64,000 bases of DNA from Oscillibacter sp. (GTDB lineage: Bacteria > Bacillota > Clostridia > Oscillospirales > Oscillospiraceae). A model generated the notes under the pieces. The model ran no database searches. It was given only the letters and a program-made list of their open reading frames with translations, and was not told the origin of the DNA. The translations under genes were made by a program, and so were the position numbers. The stretch is from assembly GCF_028693505.1 (NCBI RefSeq), contig NZ_JAQUVF010000010.1:1-64000 (forward strand), given 5' to 3'. This document shows, in pieces, positions 1 through 9,107 of this stretch; position 1 is the stretch's first letter, and the number at the start of each line of letters is the position of its first letter.

Positions 1-220
1 CATACCACGGTTCTTTCAGATTGAGGGAACCAGCTATCATGTCTGTGAATCCATTTACCATTTACAATCACCTGTACCAGTATAGCACAGACCTTTTCAT
101 CAACAAACTTTGGAGTTGAGCCAAAAGAAACCAAGTATGTCCTACAAGATATTTACGAGCTGAGCCAGTACAAGGATACTTTGTGCGATGTGCTAAAGCG
201 ATACCTATAAGGAGACCACA

Positions 221-349
221 ATGCACAACGAAGAAAAGATTTTGCAACTACTGGAGCAGCAGGGCAAGGTGCTGGAGGACGAGATGCTTTTCATGAAGTC
301 CGTCATTAAGGCCACGCAGGCCATCAAAACCGTCTGTACCCACGGATAG
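221..349 (+). CDS. small hypothetical protein (42 aa, MHNEEKILQLLEQQGKVLEDEMLFMKSVIKATQAIKTVCTHG)
   Basis: ATG with upstream AGGAG-like RBS (ataaggagacc), followed directly by a strong terminator. Confidence 0.55.
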   Translation: MHNEEKILQLLEQQGKVLEDEMLFMKSVIKATQAIKTVCTHG

Positions 350-356
350 CAAAAGA

Positions 357-396
357 AAAGTCCTGAAACCTTGTGGTTTCAGGACTTTCTTCTTTT
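357..396 (+). terminator. intrinsic terminator
   Basis: AAAGTCCTGAAACC-TTGT-GGTTTCAGGACTTT, 14-bp stem followed by CTTCTTTT. Confidence 0.85.
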
Positions 397-469
397 GGCA
401 GCGGGTGAAGGATTCGAACCCTCACATACAGAGTCAGAGTCTGCTGTGCTACCTTTACACAAACCCGCT
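396..469 (-). tRNA. tRNA-Gln (anticodon CTG)
   Basis: Reverse complement folds as a cloverleaf: AGCGGGT/ACCCGCT acceptor, GGTTCGAATCC T-arm, CTCTGAC anticodon loop, encoded CCA. Confidence 0.85.
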
Positions 470-583
470 ATCTCCGCTCGCCGTAGCGAACAGATATTAT
501 TATACAAGAAAGAGCTTTTTTGTCAATAGAAATTTCAAAATTTCCTATTTATTTTTTCTTTTTGGCCCCGTTTCCTTCCGCCC

Positions 584-1456
584 TTACATCTCCGACTCCC
601 CGCCAAACAGCGCCGCTTCCTCATAAAAATCAAGGAACGAATGCGCCTGCCCCCGGCATTTAAAGCCAGGGAACGTATCCAGCTGCACGCCGTGAATGGC
701 CTGGAATATGCTTTTTTCGATATTGGGGTTGGTCTTTTTCAGCTCCCGCAGCAAAAGCTTGATCTCCTGCCGCTTGCTCTCCCCCACGCCGTCTCCGGCA
801 GCGTCCCGCTCCTCCGTGAAGCGGCAGGCGCATTGCAGGAAGCGGAGGTGATTATAATTCTTCCAAGCGATCACGGCGTCCTCATGCACGCAGTAGAGCG
901 GACGGATCAGCTCCATACCCGGGAAGTTTTTGCTGTGGAGCTTCGGCGGCATCGCCTGCATCTGGGCGCCGTAAAAAAGGCCCAGCAGCGTGGTCTCCAC
1001 CACATCGGAAAAATGGTGGCCCAGCGCAATTTTGTTGCACCCCAGCTCCTGCGCCTTGGCATAGAGGGAGCCGCGGCGCATCCGCGCGCAAAGATAGCAG
1101 GGGTTTTTATCCACCTGCGTGGTGACCGTGAAAATATCGCTTTCAAAAATGGTGACGGGAATGTCCAGCAGCGCCGCGTTGGATTCGATCAGCGCCCGAT
1201 TTTCCGCGTTATAGCCCGGGTCCATGACGAGAAAGGTCAGCGCAAACGGCTGCTCGGTATGCCTTTGCAGCTCCTGCATCAGCTTGGCGAGCACCATGGA
1301 ATCCTTTCCGCCCGAAATACACACCGCAATATGGTCGCCGGGGTCCACCAGCTCATACCGCTTCACGGCGGCGATGAATGGATTCCACAGCGTCTTTCGA
1401 TAGGTTTTGATAAGACTGCGCTCCGCAGTCTCCAGTTGTGTCAGCTCGCGTGACAT
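584..1456 (-). CDS. TtcA/TilS-family PP-loop ATPase (tRNA 2-thiolation family)
   Basis: SGGKDS PP-loop, CYLCARMRRGSLY and GHHFSDVVETTLL motifs. Confidence 0.88.
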   Translation of the reverse strand: MSRELTQLETAERSLIKTYRKTLWNPFIAAVKRYELVDPGDHIAVCISGGKDSMVLAKLMQELQRHTEQPFALTFLVMDPGYNAENRALIESNAALLDIPVTIFESDIFTVTTQVDKNPCYLCARMRRGSLYAKAQELGCNKIALGHHFSDVVETTLLGLFYGAQMQAMPPKLHSKNFPGMELIRPLYCVHEDAVIAWKNYNHLRFLQCACRFTEERDAAGDGVGESKRQEIKLLLRELKKTNPNIEKSIFQAIHGVQLDTFPGFKCRGQAHSFLDFYEEAALFGGESEM

Positions 1457-1536
1457 ATTGGCCTCCCAACATCAGTGCGGGAGCCGGAGCCTATTCCCGC
1501 ACTCCGGTATCCCGCGCAATCTCATTTCATCAATTC

Positions 1537-3105
1537 TCAGATCCAGACCGCCCCCAGCCGCAAAATGGAGGCAAAGCTGCGGCGGAACCAGGAGCGGTCG
1601 TTCCACTCCTCCAGCGTATACAAAGCGCTTTGCGCCATGATGCTGTCCAAATCCTCCAGCAATTCCTCCACCACGGGCATATGGTAGAGCATCACGCCGC
1701 ATTCGTAGTGCAGCTGGAAGGTCCGGTAATCCATATTGGTACTGCCGATGAGGGCGGCTTCCCGGTCCACCATGACGCTCTTGGCGTGCAGAAAGCCCGG
1801 CGTATACTTGTAGATCTTCACGCCGTGGCGCAAAAGTTCGCCCCAGTAAGTCTCCGCCACCAGATAGGTGAGCTTATGATCCGGCGTCCCGGGAATCAGC
1901 AGCCGCACATCCACGCCCGAGTCCGCCGCGATGCAAAGCGCCTTTTGCATGGACTCCTCCACCGCGTAATACGGCGTGGTGAGATACAGCATCCGTTTGG
2001 CGGAGCCGATCATTTGGAGATAGGTCTCCTCGATGGGGTTATCGGGGTTATTCAGCGGCCCGTCGGTAAAGGGCTGGCAAAAACCGGCGGCGGCCGGCGC
2101 TTCATGGCGGGGACGGTAATAGTCATCCTCATTCTGGAGCGTGCGGCCCATCATCTTCCACATCTGCATAAACTGGGTGGCAAAGCCCCAGGCGCCCTCG
2201 CCCTCCACACGGACGGCGCTGTCCTTCCAATGGCCGAACCGGACGATCAGGTTGGCATATTCATCTGCCACGTTGATGCCGCCGGTATAGGCAAACTGCC
2301 CGTCGATGACGGCGATTTTCCGGTGGTCGCGATAGTTGAAGTAAATGCGGTTCACATATCGGTGGACTGGGTTGAACACCTCCACCTCGATCCCGGCGTT
2401 CTGCATTTTTTGAAGGGTATCGTCCGAGAGGCGGGTCAGATTTCCGAAATCGTCGAAGATGATGCGCACCTCCACGCCGGCGGCCGCCCGCTCCCGCAGC
2501 ACGGCGAACATCCGGTCCCACACCCGGCCCTCCGCAAGGATATAATACTCCAGAAAGATATACACCTCTGCCTGGGAGAGGTGCTGAATCAGATCGTCAA
2601 AAAACGCCGCGCCGTCCCCAAAATACTTTGCATCGGTATTCCGACAGAGAGGGAAGCCCCGTTTCTGGAGATAGGTCGCCACCCGCCCCCACGCCGGGGA
2701 CTGGTGATTCAGGCGGCTGAGGTTGGCCTCGCTGCCCATGCGCTGGCTCTCGCGCTCGGGCGTGGGAGAAATTTTCAGTAAGCTCAGGCTTTTGGCCTGA
2801 TGGGTGCCGCCCCACAGGCAAAAGAGGATCATGCCGGATACCGGCAGCGCCAGCAGCAAACACATCCACGCCAACTTATAGGAGGGGCTGCCGGGCCGCT
2901 GATACACCCGGATGGCCACGATGGCGCCGGCAAATTCCAAAATTGCATAAACATAGCTGGCCTTTTCCCGCAGGAAATACGTCAGCAGCAGCGTGGTGGC
3001 GATCTGTGCCAAAACGGTGAGCACGCACATGGAAATACTGGTCGCTGCGGAAATGCGCCGCTCTATCCGCTCCGTCGGCTGCGGCAGGTTCTTATGCATA
3101 GGCAT
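1537..3105 (-). CDS. cls: cardiolipin synthase
   Basis: N-terminal TM region and two phospholipase-D HxK motifs (HRKIAVIDGQFAYTGGIN; HAKSVMVDREAALIGSTNMD). Confidence 0.92.
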   Translation of the reverse strand: MPMHKNLPQPTERIERRISAATSISMCVLTVLAQIATTLLLTYFLREKASYVYAILEFAGAIVAIRVYQRPGSPSYKLAWMCLLLALPVSGMILFCLWGGTHQAKSLSLLKISPTPERESQRMGSEANLSRLNHQSPAWGRVATYLQKRGFPLCRNTDAKYFGDGAAFFDDLIQHLSQAEVYIFLEYYILAEGRVWDRMFAVLRERAAAGVEVRIIFDDFGNLTRLSDDTLQKMQNAGIEVEVFNPVHRYVNRIYFNYRDHRKIAVIDGQFAYTGGINVADEYANLIVRFGHWKDSAVRVEGEGAWGFATQFMQMWKMMGRTLQNEDDYYRPRHEAPAAAGFCQPFTDGPLNNPDNPIEETYLQMIGSAKRMLYLTTPYYAVEESMQKALCIAADSGVDVRLLIPGTPDHKLTYLVAETYWGELLRHGVKIYKYTPGFLHAKSVMVDREAALIGSTNMDYRTFQLHYECGVMLYHMPVVEELLEDLDSIMAQSALYTLEEWNDRSWFRRSFASILRLGAVWI

Positions 3106-3214
3106 CCACTCTCCTTGTCTCTCTTCTCTCTACCGGAAGTGTCCCGATTTTATGGTGAATTATTATATTATAATGGAAAACCCAAAATTCTTCAACCGCG
3201 ATTGTGTAAACAAT

Positions 3215-3240
3215 GCAGCCCCGCCCGAAGGCGGGGCTGC
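3215..3240 (-). terminator. hairpin downstream of pncB
   Basis: GCAGCCCCGCC-CGAA-GGCGGGGCTGC perfect stem just past the minus-strand stop codon. Confidence 0.6.
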
Positions 3241-3244
3241 ACAT

Positions 3245-4693
3245 TCAGCAATTCTCGTGCAACAGTCTCTGCTTGATCTCCCACAGGCGCTGGGACAGGT
3301 CCACATAATAGTTGTGCGGATTCTCAAAGCGCTTCACCTCATCCCAGAGCGTTTCTACCTGCTCCTGGCAATAGGCCTGTATTTCCTGAAGGGAGGGCTG
3401 CCGGTAGACCAGCTCGCCGCCCCGAAACACCTGCACCTGCAAGGGCTTTGCAGTAAAGCTTGTAAAGGTCTTTCGCTTCCATGTGGCCTGCGGATCAAAC
3501 AGCTCCAGCGGCTTGGAGTCATCCACCGGCTCATCCCACACGGTGATATAATCAGCCTCTGCCTTGCCGGTAGCCCTGTCAAAAATCCGATAGGTCTTTT
3601 TGAAATGAGGATTGGTGATCTTGTCCACATTCTCGCTAACCTTGATTTTCGGAAGGATGTTGCCGGCGGCATCCTCCACGGCGGCCAGCTTATAAACCCC
3701 GCCAAAGACCGGCTGGCTGCTGGCGGTGATCATCCGCTCGCCCACGCCGAACAGGTCCACCTTTGCGCCTTGCAGCAAAAGGTCCCGGATAATATATTCG
3801 TCCAGCGAGTTGGACGCAGAGATCTGGCACCCCTCCCAGCCGGCATCGTCCAGCATCTTGCGCGCCTCCCGGGTGAGGTACGCAATGTCCCCGGAATCCA
3901 GCCGAATACCGCACTTGGTGATCCCCCGGGGGCGGAGGACCTCATTGAAGGCGCGGATAGCGTCTGGTACGCCGGACTTCAGGGTGTTGTAGGTGTCCAC
4001 CAGCAGCGTTGCGTTGGTGGGATAGACCTCGCAATAGGTCCGAAAGGCCTCATACTGGCTGTCAAACATCTGGACCCAGGCGTGGGCCATGGTGCCGCCG
4101 GCGGGAACCTGATAGAGCTGGTCGGAAATGGTGCAGGCCGTTCCCTTGCACCCGCCGATATAGGCCGCGCGGGCGCCGGAGATGGCGCCGTCGGTGCCCT
4201 GCGCCCGGCGGGAACCGAATTCCAGCACCGTCCGCCCCTGCGCCGCCCGGACGATCCGGTTGGCCTTTGTGGCGATCAGGCTCTGGTGGTTGATGGTCAG
4301 CAGCGTAAAGGTTTCGATCAGCTGGGCCTGAATGGCGGGCGCCCGCACCGTGACCACCGGCTCACGCGGGAAAATGGGCGTTCCCTCCGGAATCGCCCAG
4401 ATATCGCCCGTGAAGCGGAAATCCCGGAGATACGCCAAAAACTGCTCGGAGAACATCTGCTTTTCGCGCAGATAAGCAAGGTCCGCCTCCTCAAAACGCA
4501 GGTTTTGAATATAGTCGATCAACTGGCTCAGCCCGGCGCAGATGGCGAAGCCGCCCTTGTCCGGCACGTCCCGAAAAAACACATCAAAATACGTGATGCG
4601 GTCCTGATAGCCCGCCTGAAAATAGCCATTGCCCATGGTCAGCTCATAAAAGTCGCAGAGCATGGTCATATTTAACTTCTGTTCGGTATTCAT
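3245..4693 (-). CDS. pncB: nicotinate phosphoribosyltransferase
   Basis: MNTEQKLNMTMLCDFYELTMGNGYF N-terminus, FGSRRAQG, RLDSGD and FGVGERM motifs; ORF track extends to 4705 but MNTEQ is the likelier start. Confidence 0.9.
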   Translation of the reverse strand: MNTEQKLNMTMLCDFYELTMGNGYFQAGYQDRITYFDVFFRDVPDKGGFAICAGLSQLIDYIQNLRFEEADLAYLREKQMFSEQFLAYLRDFRFTGDIWAIPEGTPIFPREPVVTVRAPAIQAQLIETFTLLTINHQSLIATKANRIVRAAQGRTVLEFGSRRAQGTDGAISGARAAYIGGCKGTACTISDQLYQVPAGGTMAHAWVQMFDSQYEAFRTYCEVYPTNATLLVDTYNTLKSGVPDAIRAFNEVLRPRGITKCGIRLDSGDIAYLTREARKMLDDAGWEGCQISASNSLDEYIIRDLLLQGAKVDLFGVGERMITASSQPVFGGVYKLAAVEDAAGNILPKIKVSENVDKITNPHFKKTYRIFDRATGKAEADYITVWDEPVDDSKPLELFDPQATWKRKTFTSFTAKPLQVQVFRGGELVYRQPSLQEIQAYCQEQVETLWDEVKRFENPHNYYVDLSQRLWEIKQRLLHENC

Positions 4694-4758
4694 ACTGCAC
4701 CTCAAAAACAGTTGTTTTGTGTCTTGTCACTTGACTTGATTATAGACGGGTGTCCCCG

Positions 4759-4776
4759 GAAAAGCAATTGCTTTTC
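4759..4776. promoter_or_regulatory. 18-bp perfect palindrome, candidate operator between pncB and coaW
   Basis: GAAAAGCAATTGCTTTTC; overlaps the predicted -35 (TTGCTT) of the minus-strand pncB promoter. Confidence 0.5.
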
Positions 4777-4808
4777 TCCACTTTTGTCAACAAATTCTCC
4801 AATTCCGA

Positions 4809-4837
4809 TTGACAGAGCGCTTCTCCTTCCCTATGAT
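4809..4837 (+). promoter_or_regulatory. sigma-A-type promoter for pantothenate kinase
   Basis: TTGACA - 17 nt - TATGAT upstream of the CDS at 4894. Confidence 0.7.
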
Positions 4838-4893
4838 GGGAGGAAAAAGGCGCCGCGGTCTCCGCCGCCCGAAAAAGAAGGGACTTCACTTAC

Positions 4894-5733
4894 ATGGACG
4901 TCATTTTGGGAATTGATATCGGCGGCTCCACCACCAAGATCGTGGGTCTGCGGACTGACGGGGAAATCGTATCCATGCTGCGTGTCCGGGCGGAGGATCA
5001 GGTAACCAGTCTGTACGGCGCGCTGGGCAACTACCTCACCAGTAACGCTTTGACGTTGCGAAACGTGCGGCGGGTGGTGCTCACCGGCGTTGGCGCCAGC
5101 TTTGTGGAGGGGGACATTTTCGGAATCCCCACCTGCAAGGTAGACGAATTTTCCGCCAGTGGGACCGGCGCGCTGGCGCTGTCCGGTCAGGAAAAGGGCG
5201 TGGTAGTGACCATGGGGACCGGAACGGCCTTTCTTTGGGCGGAGAAGGGTCGGGAGGTTCGGCACCTTTGCGGCAGCGGTATCGGCGGCGGGACATTAGG
5301 CGGTCTTTGCCGGAAGCTGGTGGGCGCGGAGCGCTTCGGTCAGATCAAGCATCTGGCGGAGCAGGGCGATCTGGGCAAAGTGGATCTCACCATCAAGGAC
5401 CTCTCTCAAAATCCGGCCGCCACGCTGGACCCGGATCTGACCGCCGCGAACTTCGGCAATCTGGCGGAGGACGCCTCCCCCGCCGATCTGGCGGCAGGCG
5501 TGGTGAATCTCGTGCTGCAATCCATCGGCATCATGACGGTGCTGGCCTGTCAGGCCTGCGACACCAAAACGGTCATTCTCACCGGCGCCATGACCACTCT
5601 CCCCCAAGCCGCCGACAACTTCCAAAATTTTGAGCGGCTGTTTGGGTATCACTACCTGATTCCCGAAAACGCCACCTTCGCAACCGCCATCGGTGCGGGA
5701 TTGTGCAGTCTGCAAAAAAAGGCGTCGGAATGA
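4894..5733 (+). CDS. coaW: type II pantothenate kinase
   Basis: MDVILGIDIGGSTTKIVGL phosphate-binding motif and GTGTAFLW region. Confidence 0.88.
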   Translation: MDVILGIDIGGSTTKIVGLRTDGEIVSMLRVRAEDQVTSLYGALGNYLTSNALTLRNVRRVVLTGVGASFVEGDIFGIPTCKVDEFSASGTGALALSGQEKGVVVTMGTGTAFLWAEKGREVRHLCGSGIGGGTLGGLCRKLVGAERFGQIKHLAEQGDLGKVDLTIKDLSQNPAATLDPDLTAANFGNLAEDASPADLAAGVVNLVLQSIGIMTVLACQACDTKTVILTGAMTTLPQAADNFQNFERLFGYHYLIPENATFATAIGAGLCSLQKKASE

Positions 5734-5760
5734 CCGCGTCCTTTTCAAGGATACCCGCAA

Positions 5761-5797
5761 AAAAGAAAAGACATCCGACCGGATGTCTTTTCTTTTT
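5761..5797. terminator. bidirectional intrinsic terminator
   Basis: AAAAGAAAAGACATCC-GACC-GGATGTCTTTTCTTTT. Confidence 0.85.
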
Positions 5798-5862
5798 GAG
5801 AGGTCTGTATAGCAATGGTATTCTATCCGATTTTCGCTTTTTTCGGTCAGCTGCTTGCGCAA

Positions 5863-6057
5863 TCACTTTTTATCCGCCGCAATCCCGTCTTCATCATCGT
5901 TTTCATTGCTGCTGATAAACATCTCTTCTGTTGTCTGCTGTGCCAATTTCAGCTTCTCGGTGATGGTTACCAAGGCTTTCGTTGTGGCATCTAACACATC
6001 CATTGCTGTTGCCATCCTTCCTGCCAAATGGTAATACATTGCTTTGTAATCCGGCAT
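5863..6057 (-). CDS. small conserved hypothetical protein (MPDYKAMYYHLAGRMATAMDVL...)
   Basis: ORF with AAGGGAGGGCTTGAC RBS upstream of ATG at 6057; acidic C-terminus. Confidence 0.55.
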   Translation of the reverse strand: MPDYKAMYYHLAGRMATAMDVLDATTKALVTITEKLKLAQQTTEEMFISSNENDDEDGIAADKK

Positions 6058-6144
6058 GTCAAGCCCTCCCTTAAACACTTTAGATAGGATCCCTCGTTCC
6101 CTCGCGGCAAAGCGTAAGCGCAGCGGGTTTGTCGCGAAAGCGAA

Positions 6145-6209
6145 GAAATTCCCTGTCCGACTAAGAAGCCTCGCCCGCAGGCGGGGATTCGTGCTAAACA
6201 GGGAATTTC
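6145..6209 (-). terminator. large hairpin downstream of ssrA
   Basis: 12-bp perfect inverted repeat GAAATTCCCTGT/ACAGGGAATTTC enclosing a second GC-rich hairpin (CGCCCGCAGGCG). Confidence 0.55.
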
Positions 6210-6214
6210 AGAAC

Positions 6215-6578
6215 TGGTGGAGATGGCGGGAGTTGAACCCGCGTCCGAAAGCGCTTGAACGGGACTTTCTCCGGGCGCAGACGGTTATTGCGGGAGTCTT
6301 TCTCCCTGTTCCCTTTCCAAACGGCAAACCGTCACGCCGTCAGGTCGGGTAAGCTTCATGATGTGTGGTGCAGGCAAAGCTTACTGCGCTCACATTTACC
6401 GCTAAACGACGCCCTTCCCGGCTCGCGGTCCTTCCGGGTCGGACGGCTGCCTTAGTTAGGCAGCAATAGCAACTGTGTTGTTGTTATTTAATTTATAAAA
6501 GTTGCCCGTTTTATGGCGGTCAGGCGCCGCCGCCCGCTGGTCCCGCCTCCACACCCCCGTCGAAACCGGTACATCCCC
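6215..6578 (-). ncRNA. ssrA: transfer-messenger RNA (tmRNA)
   Basis: Minus strand: 5' GGGGATGTACCGGTTTCGACGGGG, 3' GGGTTCAACTCCCGCCATCTCCACCA; acceptor GGGGATG/CATCTCC; tag ORF ending NNNNTVAIAA-TAA. Confidence 0.95.
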
Positions 6579-6665
6579 GTATTTCGACCGCGCAGCGGCG
6601 GAATCTTGCTACCCAGAATCATAACACACTTCCCCATGAAAGTGTGTTACGATTCTGTGACATTT

Positions 6666-7424
6666 TCAGGTTTTTGCAAGTTTGGCCATCAGCCCTGCCG
6701 GTGTGACCTTTGCCAGGACCCGATAAAACTTATAGACGAGGCGCGGCGTGTAAATCGTCCGGCCCGCCCGCGCCGCCCGGAGGGCGCCGCCCGCCACCCG
6801 CACCTGATCGCAGTAAGGCAGCGTGGCAAACATTTTGGAGTTTCCGGCAATTCCGCCCACATCCAGAAATTCGGTTTTCATGGGGCCCGGGCAGACCGCC
6901 GTCACGGTGACGTCCCGGGCGCGCAGCTCCTCGGCAAGGCCGATGGTAAAGGAGGACACATACGCCTTGGTGGAGGAGTAGACAGTCATGCGGGGGTTCG
7001 GGCAGAAGGAGGCGATGGAGGACACGTTCAAAATCGAGCCGCCCGTCGCCATGTAGGGCACCGTCATATTGGTGACAGCCGTCAGCGCCCGCACGTTCAA
7101 ATCCACCATCCGCGTCTGGGACGCGGTATCCATCTCGCCCACCCGGCCAAGATACCCGCAGCCGGCATTGTTTACCAGCAGCACGACTTCCGGCTGCTCG
7201 GCGCGCAGCTTCTCCTGATAGGCCATGAAGCTCATGGCGTCGCACAAATCCAGGCTAAGGCACGCCACCGTCTTTCCCGGCAGCGCCTCAGCAAGCTCTG
7301 AAAGCCGCTCCGAGCGCCGCGCAATCAGCCAGTAGCTTTCCACCTCGGGAAACACGTCCGCGATCTGGCGGACAAACTCACGTCCCAGTCCGGAGGACGC
7401 GCCGGTGATGATCGCCGTTTTCAT
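6666..7424 (-). CDS. SDR-family NAD(P)-dependent oxidoreductase
   Basis: TGASSGLG glycine motif and YSSTKAYV (YxxxK) catalytic motif. Confidence 0.9.
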   Translation of the reverse strand: MKTAIITGASSGLGREFVRQIADVFPEVESYWLIARRSERLSELAEALPGKTVACLSLDLCDAMSFMAYQEKLRAEQPEVVLLVNNAGCGYLGRVGEMDTASQTRMVDLNVRALTAVTNMTVPYMATGGSILNVSSIASFCPNPRMTVYSSTKAYVSSFTIGLAEELRARDVTVTAVCPGPMKTEFLDVGGIAGNSKMFATLPYCDQVRVAGGALRAARAGRTIYTPRLVYKFYRVLAKVTPAGLMAKLAKT

Positions 7425-7457
7425 CCGGAATCCCTCCTAAATAATTGTTCTTTGCGC

Positions 7458-7991
7458 TCAGTGGGTCTCGGGAGCGGGATAGTCCACGCCCAGCGTATCC
7501 ACCCGGACAGACTGGATGACAACGTCCTTCTTCGGCTTGTCGTTTGCCATGTTCCGGGGCACGCGGGAGATGTCGATGGCGATTTCATCCCCTTCGGTCA
7601 GCTTTCCAAACGCGGCATACTGTCCGTCCAGATGGGGCGCAGGCGCCACCATCAGGAAAAACTGACTGCCAGCAGAGTTGGGCGCCATGGTCCGAGCCAT
7701 GGAAAGGACGCCGGTGGTATGGACCACATCGTTCTGACGGAAGCCGTTGGCCGAAAATTCGCCGTTGATCTCGTAGCCGGGGCCGCCCATGCCGTTGCCA
7801 TTGGGGCAGCCGCCCTGGATCATGAAGCCGGGAATGACGCGGTGGAAGATCAGGCCGTCGTAAAAGCCTTTGTTGGCAAGCGCGATAAAGTTATTGACGG
7901 TGTTGGGCGCCTTCTCGGGATACAACTCCGCCGTCATGACGCGGCCATCGGCCATCGTAAAGGTGGCAATGGGATTTTTCTGATCGGACAT
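7458..7991 (-). CDS. cyclophilin-type peptidyl-prolyl cis-trans isomerase
   Basis: FHRVIPGFMIQGG and GSQFF motifs. Confidence 0.92.
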   Translation of the reverse strand: MSDQKNPIATFTMADGRVMTAELYPEKAPNTVNNFIALANKGFYDGLIFHRVIPGFMIQGGCPNGNGMGGPGYEINGEFSANGFRQNDVVHTTGVLSMARTMAPNSAGSQFFLMVAPAPHLDGQYAAFGKLTEGDEIAIDISRVPRNMANDKPKKDVVIQSVRVDTLGVDYPAPETH

Positions 7992-8012
7992 AAAAAATCG
8001 TTCCTTTCTTAT

Positions 8013-8483
8013 TTAAAGATCCGCGGTGACATGATGCGCCTTCAAATAGGCGATCATCACCTGGAAATTTTCCATACTGCGGTCGAACCGGGCCAAAAGC
8101 CGGCCCTCCTCGGACAAAAGCTTTGGATTTTCGCTGATATCCTGGCGCACCGTGGCAATGTCGGACACCTGAAACTGGACGGCCTGTCCGAAGAGATTGG
8201 CGTATCGCAGCGTCTCCCCGTCCACCTCCAGCCGGTGGTTCTTATAATCCAGCAGGACCGCGATCCCCGCCAGCACGCAAAAGACGCCGGCAATCAGCGT
8301 CTCCCGGCTCTGGGCAAGGCCCTTGGTCAAAATATTTTGCGCCGACACGCCTCCAAAGACGAACACCAGCACGAGGCCCATGGCCAGCATGGACCGATTC
8401 CTCCGGACCACGAATTTCTCCGGAATCTGCTGGAGGGGGATACCCTCTGGACTCTGTGATTTTTTGCCGGGAAACAGGCTCAT
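8013..8483 (-). CDS. membrane protein, possibly bacterial PH-like domain
   Basis: Two hydrophobic segments followed by a beta-rich region; start overlaps the smpB stop (TGATG). Confidence 0.6.
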   Translation of the reverse strand: MSLFPGKKSQSPEGIPLQQIPEKFVVRRNRSMLAMGLVLVFVFGGVSAQNILTKGLAQSRETLIAGVFCVLAGIAVLLDYKNHRLEVDGETLRYANLFGQAVQFQVSDIATVRQDISENPKLLSEEGRLLARFDRSMENFQVMIAYLKAHHVTADL

Positions 8484-8956
8484 CAGCGGTTCCTCTCTTT
8501 CATTGTGCGGTCGATCTCCCGGTTGGCGTCCCGCTGCGCGGTGGCCGCCCGTTTATCGTAGTTCTTTTTGCCCTTGCAAAGACCGATCTCCAGCTTTACC
8601 CGGGCGTCCCGGAAGTAGACCGACAGGGGAATCAGCGTGTAGCCGTCCTGCTTGACCAGTGCATAAAGCCTTCCAATTTCCCGCTTGTGCATCAAAAGCC
8701 GCCGGACGCGGACCGGGTCCTTATTAAAGACATTTCCCTTTTCATAGGGGGAAACATGCATTCCGTGGACGAACAGCTCCCCATCCTTGATGGTGCAGTA
8801 CGCGTCCTTCAGGTTCAGCGTACCGGCTCGGATGGACTTGACCTCCGTGCCGAAAAGCTCCACGCCGGCTTCAAATTTTTCCTCCACGAAGTAGTCGTGG
8901 AACGCTTTGCGGTTTTGCGCGGCGATCTTGATTCCCTTTTTCTCCGTGGGTCTCAC
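8483..8956 (-). CDS. smpB: SsrA-binding protein
   Basis: IKIAAQNRKAFHDYFVEEKFEAGVELFGTEVKSIRAGTLNLKDAYC; GTG start at 8956 fits the family better than the 9043 ATG in the ORF track. Confidence 0.92.
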   Translation of the reverse strand: MRPTEKKGIKIAAQNRKAFHDYFVEEKFEAGVELFGTEVKSIRAGTLNLKDAYCTIKDGELFVHGMHVSPYEKGNVFNKDPVRVRRLLMHKREIGRLYALVKQDGYTLIPLSVYFRDARVKLEIGLCKGKKNYDKRAATAQRDANREIDRTMKERNR

Positions 8957-9107
8957 CTCGTTTTCTCTGGCGTCTTGCAGAGTTATACTATACCACGCCT
9001 GCGCGCAATCTTCAAGAGGAAGAACGGTCTTTGCAATTTCCATGGACCGTGTTATAATAACGAATCATTGACTTCTATTTCAGATATTAAACGTGAGGTG
9101 TCATGCG

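Noticed and set aside
1-210. Possible 3' end of a CDS (…NFGVEPKETKYVLQDIYELSQYKDTLCDVLKRYL)
   Set aside because: The frame has a stop at 46-48 and no start codon, while a different frame looks coding upstream (VNPFTIYNHLYQYSTDLF). Likely a frameshifted remnant, but too short to call.
405-626. 73-aa plus-strand ORF over the tRNA
   Set aside because: Overlaps tRNA-Gln; not a credible gene.
1438-2781. 447-aa plus-strand ORF opposite cardiolipin synthase
   Set aside because: Antisense shadow ORF in GC-rich coding DNA; the minus strand has clear PLD motifs.
2993-4675. 560-aa plus-strand ORF opposite pncB
   Set aside because: No recognisable domain; antisense to a well-supported NAPRTase.
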